64,000 bases of DNA from Weeksellaceae bacterium TAE3-ERU29 (GCA_019218445.1 JAHUUM010000002.1:62001-126000); one strand, 5' to 3'. Numbered from the stretch's first letter, positions 8,201 to 16,338 are shown. Translations and numbers: made by a program. The notes: generated by a model from the sequence alone, not told the origin.

Positions 8201-8768
8201 ATTAACGTTATTTATTTTAGTTTGTTTATTATTTCAAAACATTGCTCTTTCCCAAAAGAGCAATGTTTTGCTTTATGAACAATCAACGAGTAAAAACCAG
8301 ATTGGTATAGGCATTAATAGGTTTATTAACTCACTATTTCCTTCAGATAATAATTCTTTTTTATTAGAGTATAGATATACAAAAAAGGAAAATTTGCATT
8401 ATAGAGCAGGAGCAAATTATAACTATACCTCCGGAGATGATACAAACCTTAATTTAGGTCTAAAAGTAGGAATAGATAAAACTTTTTTACAAAGCAATAA
8501 CTGGTTTTTCTATTATGGAATGGATATAGGAGGAAGTTATAATTTTTATAAAAGAACAGAAAAACATATAGGAGATGTTTTTATAGCTCCATTTTTAGGG
8601 ATAATGTATAAATTCAATAAAAACTTTTCCGTAAGTACAGAGCCCAATATTTATTATAAAACTAATTTTATAATAGACAACGGTACTTTTGAAACTGATA
8701 ATAAAAAAGTATGGGGACAAAGTGGTTTAGGAAAAATAGGCTATCTTCAATTAAACTTTCATTTTTAA
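8184..8768 (+). CDS. Small outer-membrane beta-barrel protein
   Basis: The 194-residue protein has an N-terminal signal peptide (MTKNKLTLFILVCLLFQNIA, cleavage near LSQ). Alternating aromatic/hydrophobic strands follow (EYRYTKKENLHYRAGANYNY, LNLGLKVGIDKTF, FFYYGMDIGGSYNF), and it ends YLQLNFHF, the terminal Phe signature of outer-membrane barrels. About eight strands fit an OmpW/OMP_b-brl-like fold. It overlaps the upstream lipoprotein gene by 17 bases in another frame and almost abuts the convergent GNAT gene. It may be the membrane anchor or channel partner of the lipoprotein; this is inference from the overlap. Confidence 0.8.
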   Translation: MMTKNKLTLFILVCLLFQNIALSQKSNVLLYEQSTSKNQIGIGINRFINSLFPSDNNSFLLEYRYTKKENLHYRAGANYNYTSGDDTNLNLGLKVGIDKTFLQSNNWFFYYGMDIGGSYNFYKRTEKHIGDVFIAPFLGIMYKFNKNFSVSTEPNIYYKTNFIIDNGTFETDNKKVWGQSGLGKIGYLQLNFHF

Positions 8769-8774
8769 AAGAAG

Positions 8775-9293
8775 TTAGCGATATACGATTTCCTTAATTT
8801 CTCTTTTTAAAACCTTTAAATTTTCAGGGATTTTATTTCCCATTAAATATAAATTTAAAGGTTTTTTATTTTCGCTATAAGCAGGCTGAATATAATCTTT
8901 GTCTAAAATTATAAAGCCATTTCGTTTATAAAAATTAATTCTTCGTTCAGCAGTTATATTAAAAAAATCAGGTTCAGATTCTAAAATAACAATCGGAAAT
9001 TTGTCTAATAAATAAGATAAAAGTTTACCTCCAATTGCTTTACCTCTAAATTTAGGAAATACTTCAAAATGTTCTACAAAAACAGCAGAACTCAGTTGCC
9101 ATATAATTATATATCCAAACTTCTCTTTATCATCTTCTATACTATTAATATAAACTGCTGGATTCTCCAATAACTCCCAAAATTGAAACTCATTTCTTCG
9201 TTCATCTTCAGGAAAAGCATTACAATATGCTTTATAAATCATATGTAACTCTTCTTTATGAGAGTTATTTAAAGATTTTAGATAAATATCCAT
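8775..9293 (-). CDS. GNAT-family N-acetyltransferase
   Basis: A 172-residue cytoplasmic acyl-CoA transferase. The GNAT acetyl-CoA loop is visible in VEHFEVFPKFRGKAIGGKLL (Arg/Gln-x-x-Gly-x-Gly/Ala type), and the late motif RRINFYKRNGFIIL is the usual beta5-beta6 segment. The substrate cannot be read from sequence. The gene sits behind a promoter followed by a strong terminator-like hairpin in its leader (9309-9333), suggesting attenuation. It converges with the barrel gene with only 6 bases between stops. Confidence 0.85.
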   Translation of the reverse strand: MDIYLKSLNNSHKEELHMIYKAYCNAFPEDERRNEFQFWELLENPAVYINSIEDDKEKFGYIIIWQLSSAVFVEHFEVFPKFRGKAIGGKLLSYLLDKFPIVILESEPDFFNITAERRINFYKRNGFIILDKDYIQPAYSENKKPLNLYLMGNKIPENLKVLKREIKEIVYR

Positions 9294-9308
9294 AAATAAA
9301 AATTAAAA

Positions 9309-9333
9309 AAAGCGACCCGAAAAGGGCCACTTT
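9309..9333 (-). terminator. Intrinsic terminator inside the leader of the GNAT gene
   Basis: On the minus strand AAAGTGGCCC-TTTTC-GGGTCGCTTT makes a 10-bp stem (two G-U pairs) followed by seven T. It lies between the -7 box at 9389-9396 and the GNAT start at 9293, so most transcripts should end before the gene unless the stem is prevented from forming. Alternatively it ends a small RNA of about 80 nt. Confidence 0.7.
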
Positions 9334-9340
9334 AAATGTT

Positions 9341-9396
9341 TTCACAACGGAATAATCCTTATTGTGAATTGCTTTTAATGTTCTATAGCAAATATA
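9341..9396 (-). promoter_or_regulatory. Promoter and leader hairpin upstream of the GNAT terminator
   Basis: A -7 box TATATTTG (9389-9396, minus) is followed by a second hairpin, TTCACAA/TTGTGAA (9341-9368), upstream of the terminator. Promoter, hairpin and terminator in about 90 bases is the layout of an attenuator, riboswitch or sRNA. No known riboswitch core is recognised. Confidence 0.5.
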
Positions 9397-9626
9397 CAAA
9401 AAAAATTAATAAGTAAATGTTATTCAAAAAACTTTTTATGCAAATAATTTGACAATATTTTCTAAATTTCCTATTATCTCAGTTTATGTATAGTATTCTA
9501 TAGCATATCAAACCAATAAAAAACCTTCCAGTCATTCCCTTTTGGAAATGGCTTTAAAGCATTTTTATTCATCGCTTCTTTATTAATTAAGTAATCAAAC
9601 TTATTACAAATTAAAAATATTTCAAC

Positions 9627-9658
9627 TTGTATTTATTACAAATTTTCGCTTATATTTG
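9627..9658 (+). promoter_or_regulatory. Promoter of the radical-SAM gene pair
   Basis: TTG at 9627-9629 and TATATTTG at 9651-9658, spaced 21 bases, with the start codon 25 bases downstream. The rest of 9397-9626 is AT-rich with nothing recognised. Confidence 0.6.
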
Positions 9659-9682
9659 GCTACATTGATGGAGTGAGATATA

Positions 9683-10942
9683 ATGAATTTTGAGCGAATT
9701 AAAGAAAAACTGGAAATCCTTGCAGATGCCGCTAAATACGATGTTTCGTGTTCGTCCAGCGGAGGAAAGCGTAAGAATAATAACGGAGGTTTGGGCGACA
9801 GCCATGCCTCAGGCATTTGCCATAGCTTTACGCAAGACGGCAGATGTATTTCTCTATTAAAAATACTGCTCACAAATCATTGTATTTTTGATTGTGCTTA
9901 TTGTGTTTCACGCAGAAGTAACGATATTAAAAGAGCCGCTTTCACCGTAGATGAGGTGGTGGATTTAACCATCAATTTTTACCGAAGAAATTATATTGAA
10001 GGACTTTTCCTGAGTTCCGGAATTTTTAAAAATGCCGATACCACTATGGAGCGATTGGTTCGTGTGGCTAAAAAATTACGAACAGACCATAAATTCAACG
10101 GCTATATTCATTTAAAAACCATTCCCGGAGCGAGTGATGAGTTGATACAGGAAGCCGGATTGTATGCGGATAGACTTTCGATTAATTTGGAAATCCCAAC
10201 AGAAAGCGGACTTAAACTTTTAGCTCCCGAGAAATCTCATAAAGAATTGGTAAAACCGATTAGTTTTATACAAAACAGCCTAAAAGTTTATAAAGAGGAA
10301 CGGAAAATTTTTAAAAGCACCCCTAAATTTGCTCCGGCGGGACAATCTACTCAGATGATTGTAGGGGCAACGCAAGAAACCGATTTAAAAATTATAAACG
10401 TTGCTAATTATTTTTATAAAAAGTTTGATATGCGACGAGTCTATTATTCCGGATATGTACCTGTTTTGGAAGATAATAGATTGCCTTCCATACATGAGCA
10501 AGTTCCCGTTCAGCGAGAACATAGATTGTATCAAGCAGATTGGTTGATGCGTTTTTACGAATTTGATGCCAATGAAATATTAGATGCTCAAAATCCATTT
10601 TTGGATTTGGAAATAGACCCTAAAATGGCTTGGGCAATACGACACAGAGAATTATTCCCCGTGAATATAAATACCGCTCCTAAAAAAATGCTTTTAAGGA
10701 TTCCAGGAATCGGTGTAAAATCGGTTTCTAAAATATTGAAAGCAAGAAGGTTTCAGAGATTAAACTTGGAACATCTTAAAAAAATGGGCGTGGCAACCAA
10801 CCGAGCTAAATATTTTATAGAATATAATGCTCCCAATGTTTTTACTAAATTTATAGAGCAAAACAACTTTAGAGAAATCATTTTGAACTCAACTCACTCT
10901 AAATGGGAAAGTCCGTTTAGTACGCAATTATCTCTATTTTAA
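9683..10942 (+). CDS. Putative DNA modification/repair radical SAM protein (TIGR03916-like)
   Basis: The 419-residue protein is of the rSAM_link_UDG type. An N-terminal segment (YDVSCSSSGGKR, GICHSFTQDGR) precedes the radical-SAM cluster motif CIFDCAYC (CxxxCxxC, about residues 72-79) that binds a 4Fe-4S cluster and SAM. A TIM-barrel core follows, and near the C-terminus a helix-hairpin-helix (LLRIPGIGVKSVSKILKARR) that would contact DNA. The next gene, a DUF4130-type protein, starts 2 bases after its stop. This pairing is known as a predicted but untested DNA-repair unit linked to uracil-DNA-glycosylase-like proteins. Codon use is somewhat more GC-rich than in the flanks, hinting at transfer. 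Confidence 0.88.
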   Translation: MNFERIKEKLEILADAAKYDVSCSSSGGKRKNNNGGLGDSHASGICHSFTQDGRCISLLKILLTNHCIFDCAYCVSRRSNDIKRAAFTVDEVVDLTINFYRRNYIEGLFLSSGIFKNADTTMERLVRVAKKLRTDHKFNGYIHLKTIPGASDELIQEAGLYADRLSINLEIPTESGLKLLAPEKSHKELVKPISFIQNSLKVYKEERKIFKSTPKFAPAGQSTQMIVGATQETDLKIINVANYFYKKFDMRRVYYSGYVPVLEDNRLPSIHEQVPVQREHRLYQADWLMRFYEFDANEILDAQNPFLDLEIDPKMAWAIRHRELFPVNINTAPKKMLLRIPGIGVKSVSKILKARRFQRLNLEHLKKMGVATNRAKYFIEYNAPNVFTKFIEQNNFREIILNSTHSKWESPFSTQLSLF

Positions 10943-10944
10943 AG

Positions 10945-11709
10945 ATGACAAATTTAGTTTACGACGGTACATTTGAAGGGTTAATGACAGCGATTTTTGA
11001 AGTGTTTGAATATCGTTTTTCTGATGTGGAAATTACTCCTGAATATTCGTTTAAACAAGAAAATTTATTTGCAGAAGTTCATAAGGTTATAACCAATCAA
11101 GAAAAATCAGAACGGGTTTTAAAAAAATTGAAAGAGGGTATCGGGAAAGAAGGTTTAAATAAACTTTTACTGATTTATCTTTCTGAAAATGAAAGGTTGG
11201 AGCGAATTATACTTACCATTGTTCGTCAATCCGTAAAGTTCAAAAATGAAAATGTCTTTAACAACTTAGCTGACGAAACCATTATAGAAGCCTCTAAAAT
11301 ATGTAAGTCAGTAGGACGAGAAATCCACAGAATGTACGCTTTTGTAAGATTTGAGAAATTAGAAGATGGTGTGTTTTTCTCTAAAATAGAACCTGATTTT
11401 AATGTATTACCTCTCATCAAAAATCATTTCAAAAATAGATACAAAGACCAAAAATGGCTGATTTATGATGTGAAAAGAAACTATGCTTTATTCTATGATT
11501 TAAAAAATTGCGAAATCCTTTATCCGTCTGATAATTTTAATCTTAATAACCTTGATGTTCTTTTGCATGAAGAAGAAAAAAACTATCAGAAACTATGGCA
11601 ACGTTATTTCATAAAAACAGGAATAGAAGAACGTAAAAATACAAAGTTACACGTGCGTTTTCTACCCAAACGTTATTGGAAATACCTTACCGAGAAACAA
11701 CGGAATTAA
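10945..11709 (+). CDS. DUF4130-type putative DNA repair protein, partner of the radical SAM protein
   Basis: The 254-residue protein is of the TIGR03915/DUF4130 type. Recognisable are the opening LVYDGTFEGLMTAIFEVFEY and the C-terminal FLPKRYWKYLTEKQ, both typical of the family that always neighbours or is fused to the radical-SAM or UDG-like partner. The start is 2 bases after the upstream stop, so the pair is translationally linked. In other bacteria this module can be fused to a UDG-like domain; here that domain is absent. Biochemical activity is unknown, and a DNA-repair role is inferred from the association. Confidence 0.85.
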   Translation: MTNLVYDGTFEGLMTAIFEVFEYRFSDVEITPEYSFKQENLFAEVHKVITNQEKSERVLKKLKEGIGKEGLNKLLLIYLSENERLERIILTIVRQSVKFKNENVFNNLADETIIEASKICKSVGREIHRMYAFVRFEKLEDGVFFSKIEPDFNVLPLIKNHFKNRYKDQKWLIYDVKRNYALFYDLKNCEILYPSDNFNLNNLDVLLHEEEKNYQKLWQRYFIKTGIEERKNTKLHVRFLPKRYWKYLTEKQRN

Positions 11710-11715
11710 AAATAG

Positions 11716-12024
11716 TTACTCCCTTATCATTTTATAGAGACTTGGGTGAGGCTTCAATCCTTCTACCGGCGGAACTCCTAATTCTTTTCGCATTTTGGTT
11801 GTGGCCTTCATAAAACCCTCAGGGGATTCCCAAACAGCAATGTTAACTAACTGAAATGTAGCGTCGTCTTTTAACGATTGATGTAATTTTGTAGAAACAT
11901 ATCCCGGTTGTTGTTTTAAGAAATCGCGACAAGCCTCCCAATATTGTATAGAAGCGTCCAATTTCCCTGCGGGAACTTCAAATGGATTTATTAAAGTAAC
12001 TTGTTTGTTTTCTGATGTTTTCAT
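11716..12024 (-). CDS. Antibiotic biosynthesis monooxygenase (ABM) domain protein
   Basis: A 102-residue single ABM/dimeric alpha-beta-barrel protein. The recognisable pattern is an N-terminal strand (VTLINPFEVPAGK), a helix with WEACRDFLKQQPGYVSTKLHQS, and LVNIAVWESPEGFMKATT. Such proteins are cofactor-free oxygenases or heme-degrading or stress proteins; nothing here shows the substrate. It is the last gene of a minus-strand set with YceI (14 bases upstream) and a broken membrane-protein gene, probably one operon. It converges on the radical-SAM pair with 6 bases between stops. Confidence 0.8.
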   Translation of the reverse strand: MKTSENKQVTLINPFEVPAGKLDASIQYWEACRDFLKQQPGYVSTKLHQSLKDDATFQLVNIAVWESPEGFMKATTKMRKELGVPPVEGLKPHPSLYKMIRE

Positions 12025-12038
12025 ATTAATTATTTTTA

Positions 12039-12497
12039 TTATTTAACTTTACAGTCGAAAGAAACGTGAACTGTTTTTGAGACAACAAAAGTGGGTAATT
12101 TACCTAATTTGTAATCCAATCGGTTTACTTTTAAGTCGCCTGTAATTCTTTCGTTTTTGTATTCAAAAGGCAATTCCACTTCGCGAGTTGTTCCCGCCAT
12201 GCTCAATTCGCCTTTGGCTACAAATTGTCCGTTTTTTTGCGTTATGTTGTTGCTTTTAAACTGAATTTCAGGGTATTTTGCTTCGTTAAAGAAATCATCT
12301 TGCAATAAATGTTCATCGCGTTTTGCACTTTCGATATCCATATTTTTGATAGGAATATTCACATTGATTTCTGAGATATTTCCTTCATTTTCATTGATAT
12401 ATCCGTTTACTTCCGACAAAGTTCCTTTTACGGTAATTACTAATAATTTACCTACTTTAAAGGTAACTTTCGAGTTTTTTGTATCTATTTGTTTCAT
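12039..12497 (-). CDS. YceI-family lipocalin-like protein, cytoplasmic form
   Basis: A 152-residue YceI-like protein, whose family fold is a beta-barrel binding isoprenoid-type lipids. The pattern DTKNSKVTFKVGKLLV, FNEAKYPEIQFKSNNI, KGELSMAGTTREVELPF and a closing HVSFDCKVK fits the family. There is no signal peptide, unlike most periplasmic YceI proteins, so it is probably cytoplasmic. It sits 10 bases after the broken membrane-protein frame and 14 bases before the ABM gene, consistent with one operon started from the promoter at 13004. Confidence 0.85.
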   Translation of the reverse strand: MKQIDTKNSKVTFKVGKLLVITVKGTLSEVNGYINENEGNISEINVNIPIKNMDIESAKRDEHLLQDDFFNEAKYPEIQFKSNNITQKNGQFVAKGELSMAGTTREVELPFEYKNERITGDLKVNRLDYKLGKLPTFVVSKTVHVSFDCKVK

Positions 12498-12507
12498 TTT
12501 TATCTAT

Positions 12508-12981
12508 TTATTGAGTTACTAATCCTTGTTTTTTTATACGAAAACTATCTCGTATCATCAATGAAAATATTGAAATATTGATAATTCCAAAACAAAATTC
12601 TGTGATTTGAAGTGTCATAAAAGTCGTATCAAGTTGATGATTTTTAGCTCTCAGGTACAAAAGCACCGCCAATGTCATCAGTCCGATTCCGTTCAAAGCA
12701 ATCCATTTTATACGGCTGTTTTTAGCTTTTAGAATTTCAGAATTTGATAATTTCATCATTTTTTTACCTGTTATCGTTACCGTTGGCATAAAAATCAACA
12801 TCAAAGGTATGGCGAAAAGAATGAATGTTTTGACCGATAAAATTGTGTCCGGATTTCCCGTAATTTCTGCGTATAAAGAGATTAAAAAGAAAGTTGAAAT
12901 GGTACTAACGGCTAAAATTTCTGCAATTCGTTAAAGGGTAAAAAGTCTTTTGAGGGAAGCCCCCATTTTGGGTGTATTCAT
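12508..12981 (-). pseudogene. Four-helix membrane protein gene with an in-frame TAA at codon 17
   Basis: The frame runs from ATG at 12981 to the stop at 12508 and would give 157 residues, but codon 17 is TAA (12931-12933). Reading on in the same frame gives four membrane segments (AEILAVSTISTFFLISLYAE, FILFAIPLMLIFMPTVTI, WIALNGIGLMTLAVLLYL, FCFGIINISIFSLMI). A -7 box at 13004-13011 fits the 12981 start. The longest intact piece, from 12804, lacks the first helix and most of the second. The family is not recognised. A recent nonsense mutation, stop readthrough or a sequence error are the options. Confidence 0.65.
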
Positions 12982-13003
12982 ATTTTATAATTGTTTAACA
13001 GTG

Positions 13004-13011
13004 CAAAAGTA
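13004..13011 (-). promoter_or_regulatory. -7 box of the membrane protein-yceI-ABM unit
   Basis: Reads TACTTTTG on the minus strand, 22 bases before the ATG at 12981. It lies just downstream of the AraC stop, so regulator and targets have separate promoters. Confidence 0.55.
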
Positions 13012-13019
13012 CCGCTAAA

Positions 13020-13823
13020 TCAACTACTAAAATAGTAAAAATCGGAAAGTCCGTTTTCTTTTTTTAAAAACTTGGGAGTTTTTCCCGTTGCAGATTTGAT
13101 AGTTTTGATGAAATGCGTTTGGTCAAAATAATGATTATTGTACGAAATTGAAGTAAGATTTTCGTCTGAATTTTTAATATCAGATAATGATTTGTTGAGC
13201 TTAACTAATTGAATATAAGCCTTAGGCGAACAACCGATATTGTGATTAAAATGATTTTGCAATGTTCTTGAACTGACTTCTAAAGTTTTAGCAATTTCCG
13301 AGATTTTGATATTTCCATTGGCTCTTTCTATCATTTCCACCGCTTTTGTAACGATAGGCAAATCTCGGCTTTTCATATTTTGGATTAAAAGATTTTCAAA
13401 AAGTTCGAATTGCTCGGTTTCGTATGTGAGTTGTTTTATTTTCTGTAAGAATGTATCCGTTCCTTTTTTGAAAAAGTGTGGTAATTCAATGACAAAAGGC
13501 AAATCCCGAACGGATTTCTCAGTAAAATAAGCGAGTGCATAGGGTTTTAAATGCATACCCATAATCTTGATTTTCTGTTGATTGGGTTTTACCGTAATTT
13601 TCTGTTCGATAATTCGAGAGGCAATAAAATTAACCGATTTGTCCGCCTCTGTAACCCAAAACGGATTCTCGAAAAAATAACCTATCGTTACTCTCGGATA
13701 CGGGATAATGTCTTCCTCCAACTTCTGATAAACCTCAAAAGGAATGTCAATATAAAAGAAGAAATCTACAATTTTTAGTAGGTTTTTATCTGTGGTGCGG
13801 TATATTGTGAAATCATGGGGCAC
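13020..13823 (-). CDS. AraC-family transcriptional regulator
   Basis: The 267-residue protein has an N-terminal ligand/cupin-like half (opening MPHDFTIYRTTDKNLLKIV) and a C-terminal pair of helix-turn-helix motifs: KISEIAKTLEVSSRTLQNHF and LTSISYNNHYFDQTHFIKTI, closing GKTPKFLKKE, as in AraC/XylS proteins. It is transcribed in the same direction as, and immediately upstream of, the membrane protein-YceI-ABM set, its likely target. The effector is unknown. A -7 box lies at 13880-13887. Confidence 0.88.
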   Translation of the reverse strand: MPHDFTIYRTTDKNLLKIVDFFFYIDIPFEVYQKLEEDIIPYPRVTIGYFFENPFWVTEADKSVNFIASRIIEQKITVKPNQQKIKIMGMHLKPYALAYFTEKSVRDLPFVIELPHFFKKGTDTFLQKIKQLTYETEQFELFENLLIQNMKSRDLPIVTKAVEMIERANGNIKISEIAKTLEVSSRTLQNHFNHNIGCSPKAYIQLVKLNKSLSDIKNSDENLTSISYNNHYFDQTHFIKTIKSATGKTPKFLKKENGLSDFYYFSS

Positions 13824-13879
13824 TTTATTGAATATTTCTTTCCAATTGTTTGTGTTGTAGATTCAACTATTCTAATCCT

Positions 13880-13887
13880 CAAAGATA
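13880..13887 (-). promoter_or_regulatory. -7 box of the AraC-family gene
   Basis: Reads TATCTTTG on the minus strand, 57 bases upstream of the ATG at 13823. Confidence 0.45.
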
Positions 13888-13964
13888 CACAAAATAAGTG
13901 AAATTGTTGAGGGTAGGGTTTGAAGTTTTTTGTTATTGAATGTATGCCTTATTGGTAGAAGTGT

Positions 13965-14390
13965 TTATTTTTCGCTCTGTTTTTTGAGTTCAGCATTCAT
14001 TTTTTCAAATCCTTTTTTTGTGTTGTTCAAATTGAAAAAACGAACTAAAATACCTTTGAAAATTTCACTTTGTTTGAAAGTTGTCGTCCCGTTTTTATTA
14101 TCTATAAGTTCAAAATTATGAGTGCCGTCAAAAAGTCCATTGATTATAAATTTTCCTTTCCACTTTAGTATTTTACCTTCTTTATATTCCAAAACTCTTG
14201 GATTAAATTTCATTTTCGACGAGTTTTCAGGTTGAATAACTACTTTTAATTTCTCGCCAATTTTTAAATTCCCTTCCAACTTTTTGATAAAAGGATTCCA
14301 ATTTGGATATTCACTTAGATTGGTTAAAATCTTCCAAACTTTCTCAGGATTTGTATCTATCGTAACTTCTGTTTTTATTTCCTTTGTCAT
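13965..14390 (-). CDS. SRPBCC-family (START/Bet v1-like) protein
   Basis: A 141-residue single-domain helix-grip protein, a fold that binds hydrophobic ligands. It opens with the family's TEVTIDTNPEKVWKILTNL, then YPNWNPFIKKLEG, and has a long C-terminal helix (GFEKMNAELKKQSEK). It belongs to the polyketide-cyclase/SRPBCC type; the ligand is not predictable. It lies 56 bases downstream of the Crp-type regulator on the same strand, so co-transcription is likely. Confidence 0.85.
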   Translation of the reverse strand: MTKEIKTEVTIDTNPEKVWKILTNLSEYPNWNPFIKKLEGNLKIGEKLKVVIQPENSSKMKFNPRVLEYKEGKILKWKGKFIINGLFDGTHNFELIDNKNGTTTFKQSEIFKGILVRFFNLNNTKKGFEKMNAELKKQSEK

Positions 14391-14446
14391 TTTATTTTAT
14401 TTTTTACAAAGGACGATAGATTTTCTTTCTTTGCTCTTGACAAAAG

Positions 14447-15025
14447 TCAAGAATTTTCGATTTGTCGTTTTCGTATGCGACTAAAAGTTTCTGCCGACAT
14501 TCCTAAAACTGACGCAATATATTGTAAGGGAACTTGATTAAAAAGTTCTCGATTTTGTTCAAAATATAAATTATATCTTTCTTCTGCATTCATTGATAAA
14601 TGAGAAAAAACTCTATCTTCAAGCATTGCAAAACACTTGGCGATAAACTGTGTTTCTATTTCTTTCCATTTGGGTAATTCTTTGCTCAATTGTAAGTAGT
14701 TTTTCTTGTCAATAGTTAGTAATTCAACATCTGTTAATGCTTGAATGTGTAATCGACTGGGTTGGTCAAAAAAGAAACTGTGTATCTCTGTTATGAAGTA
14801 GTTAGGTACTGAAATCCATTGTGTTATTTCTTTCCCGTCAGCAAGTCTGTAAATTCTAAATATTCCGGATTTTATTAAACTGAGTTTATTACAATACTTT
14901 CCAGGTTGCATAAAGAAGTTATTTTTGGATATTTTTTCTTCATAAAAATATGAATGAATAATTTCTATTTCTTCATTTGTTAATGCTCCGAAATTTTCTT
15001 TTATAATCTCTTTAAATTCTTTCAT
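14447..15025 (-). CDS. Crp/Fnr-family transcriptional regulator
   Basis: About 192 residues from the ATG at 15025; an in-frame ATG at 15064 would add 13 atypical residues. An N-terminal cyclic-nucleotide-binding-like beta-roll (FFMQPGKYCNKLSLIKSGIF, ADGKEITQWIS) leads through a dimer helix to a C-terminal HTH (LQYIASVLGMSAETFSRIRK). The Arg and Glu needed for cAMP binding are not evident, so another signal is likely. The SRPBCC gene follows closely and may be a target. Confidence 0.85.
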   Translation of the reverse strand: MKEFKEIIKENFGALTNEEIEIIHSYFYEEKISKNNFFMQPGKYCNKLSLIKSGIFRIYRLADGKEITQWISVPNYFITEIHSFFFDQPSRLHIQALTDVELLTIDKKNYLQLSKELPKWKEIETQFIAKCFAMLEDRVFSHLSMNAEERYNLYFEQNRELFNQVPLQYIASVLGMSAETFSRIRKRQIENS

Positions 15026-15219
15026 GGTTGTGATTATATTTACTGTAAGTGATTGAGTGTACATTTCAATTGCGAAATAAAAGTACGGATTTTTTAGTAA
15101 AAGGCAAATGAGTTAATTAAAGGAAGGAATTTTCGGCACAAAAATTCCAACCGCAATTGAATATACACATTGTGTGCGTAGAAGTCTACTCAATAAGTTT
15201 AAAATCTTTTTACAGCATT

Positions 15220-15561
15220 CAATGATCATTTATAATCAATGATATTTGATACTTCTCAAGATGAAATTTCTATTTGTTATCAACTTGAATGATTGCTTTC
15301 TTGAAATCTGAGTGATAGAATTTGGCTGGTATATTTTTTCACTTATTTTAAAAACCTTTCGTGATAAATGGCTTTTTGATAATAAATACTATATTCAAGT
15401 CTAATTTTCGTTTGTTCCGGATTATTATTTTCTAACTTAGAATAAAACTTAAGTTCGTCCCCTATTTTAACTTTTGTAGTCTATATTTCAAAGTATAGAA
15501 TCTTAACTTCATCAATATAACCGAATCCAATGGAAGTTGTATAGAATGCACTTTTGTTCAT
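15220..15561 (-). pseudogene. Decayed gene, resembling the C-terminal part of an AlkD-type DNA alkylation repair protein
   Basis: No intact ORF exists, but the minus strand shows three consecutive protein-like pieces. From 15561 comes MNKSAFYTTSIGFGYIDE up to TAG at 15481-15483, then the same frame gives VKIGDELKFYSKLENNN and IRLEYSIYYQKA up to TAA at 15343-15345. After a -1 shift at an A-run follows ISEKIYQPNSITQISRKQSF up to TGA at 15236-15238. I recognise this order from memory as the beta-rich C-terminal extension of flavobacterial DNA alkylation repair proteins. The N-terminal HEAT-repeat part is gone. The rest of 15026-15219 shows nothing else. Confidence 0.5.
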
Positions 15562-15564
15562 TTT

Positions 15565-16338
15565 TTAATCCAAAGTTTGAATACCTCCACCATTTACAAA
15601 TAGCGTTTGTCCGCTTACCCATTCCGAAATCGGTGAGGCAAAATATAGCATTGCTCCCGCAATATCGTCGGGTGTTCCTAATCGTTTGATAGGTGTGTGA
15701 GCCAACATTTTTTCCTCAATTTCGGGCGTTAAAACGGTTTCTAAAGCGTGAGTTCGTGTTGCTCCCGAACCTACGGCATTGATTCTTACTTCAGAACCAA
15801 AATCATAAGCTAAGTTGGCTACCATGTGATTAACTGATGCTTTAGACGCTCCATATCCGCTCATATTCGGGCTTTTGTTGATACTTGACATAGAAGTGGT
15901 TATCACGATTGAGCCGTAACCCGCTTTTTTCATATGAGGCACACACAACTGCGATAAACGCCACGCACTGAATACATTTAGTTCAAAATCTCGTTTGAAA
16001 TCTTCTACCGAAATTTTAAAAGGATTTTCACGTCCGCCACCGCCACCACCGGCATTATTGATAAGGATATGAATAGCTCCCAATTCTTTTACCGTAGTTT
16101 CGACTAAGTTTACAAGGTCGTTGTCTTTTAGAATATTACACTCTACGGCTAAGGCTTTTACACCTTCTTTCTCGATTTCTTGGGCTGTCTTTTGAGCGTC
16201 TTCCAAACTTAAATCTGCAATAACGATGTCCGCACCCGCTTGTGCCAATCGTAAGGCAGTAGCTTTTCCGATTCCGTTGGCTCCACCTGTTACAATGGCT
16301 ACTTTATTTTTTAAATTGAATAGTTCTTTGAAGTTCAT
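15565..16338 (-). CDS. Short-chain dehydrogenase, 7-alpha-hydroxysteroid dehydrogenase-like
   Basis: A 257-residue cytoplasmic NAD(P)-dependent SDR from the ATG at 16338; a longer in-frame start would add 13 residues. It carries the cofactor loop TGGANGIG, the NNAGGGGGG motif, the catalytic Ser in TTSMSS and the Tyr-Lys pair in SGYGASKAS. The wording of the later part (LTPEIEEKMLAHTPIKRLG, WVSGQTLFVNGGG) closely follows E. coli HdhA, which oxidises the 7-alpha-hydroxyl of bile acids. That hints at a host-associated life, but steroid activity is an inference and a generic SDR is possible. It abuts the decayed repair-gene remnant. Confidence 0.82.
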   Translation of the reverse strand: MNFKELFNLKNKVAIVTGGANGIGKATALRLAQAGADIVIADLSLEDAQKTAQEIEKEGVKALAVECNILKDNDLVNLVETTVKELGAIHILINNAGGGGGGRENPFKISVEDFKRDFELNVFSAWRLSQLCVPHMKKAGYGSIVITTSMSSINKSPNMSGYGASKASVNHMVANLAYDFGSEVRINAVGSGATRTHALETVLTPEIEEKMLAHTPIKRLGTPDDIAGAMLYFASPISEWVSGQTLFVNGGGIQTLD

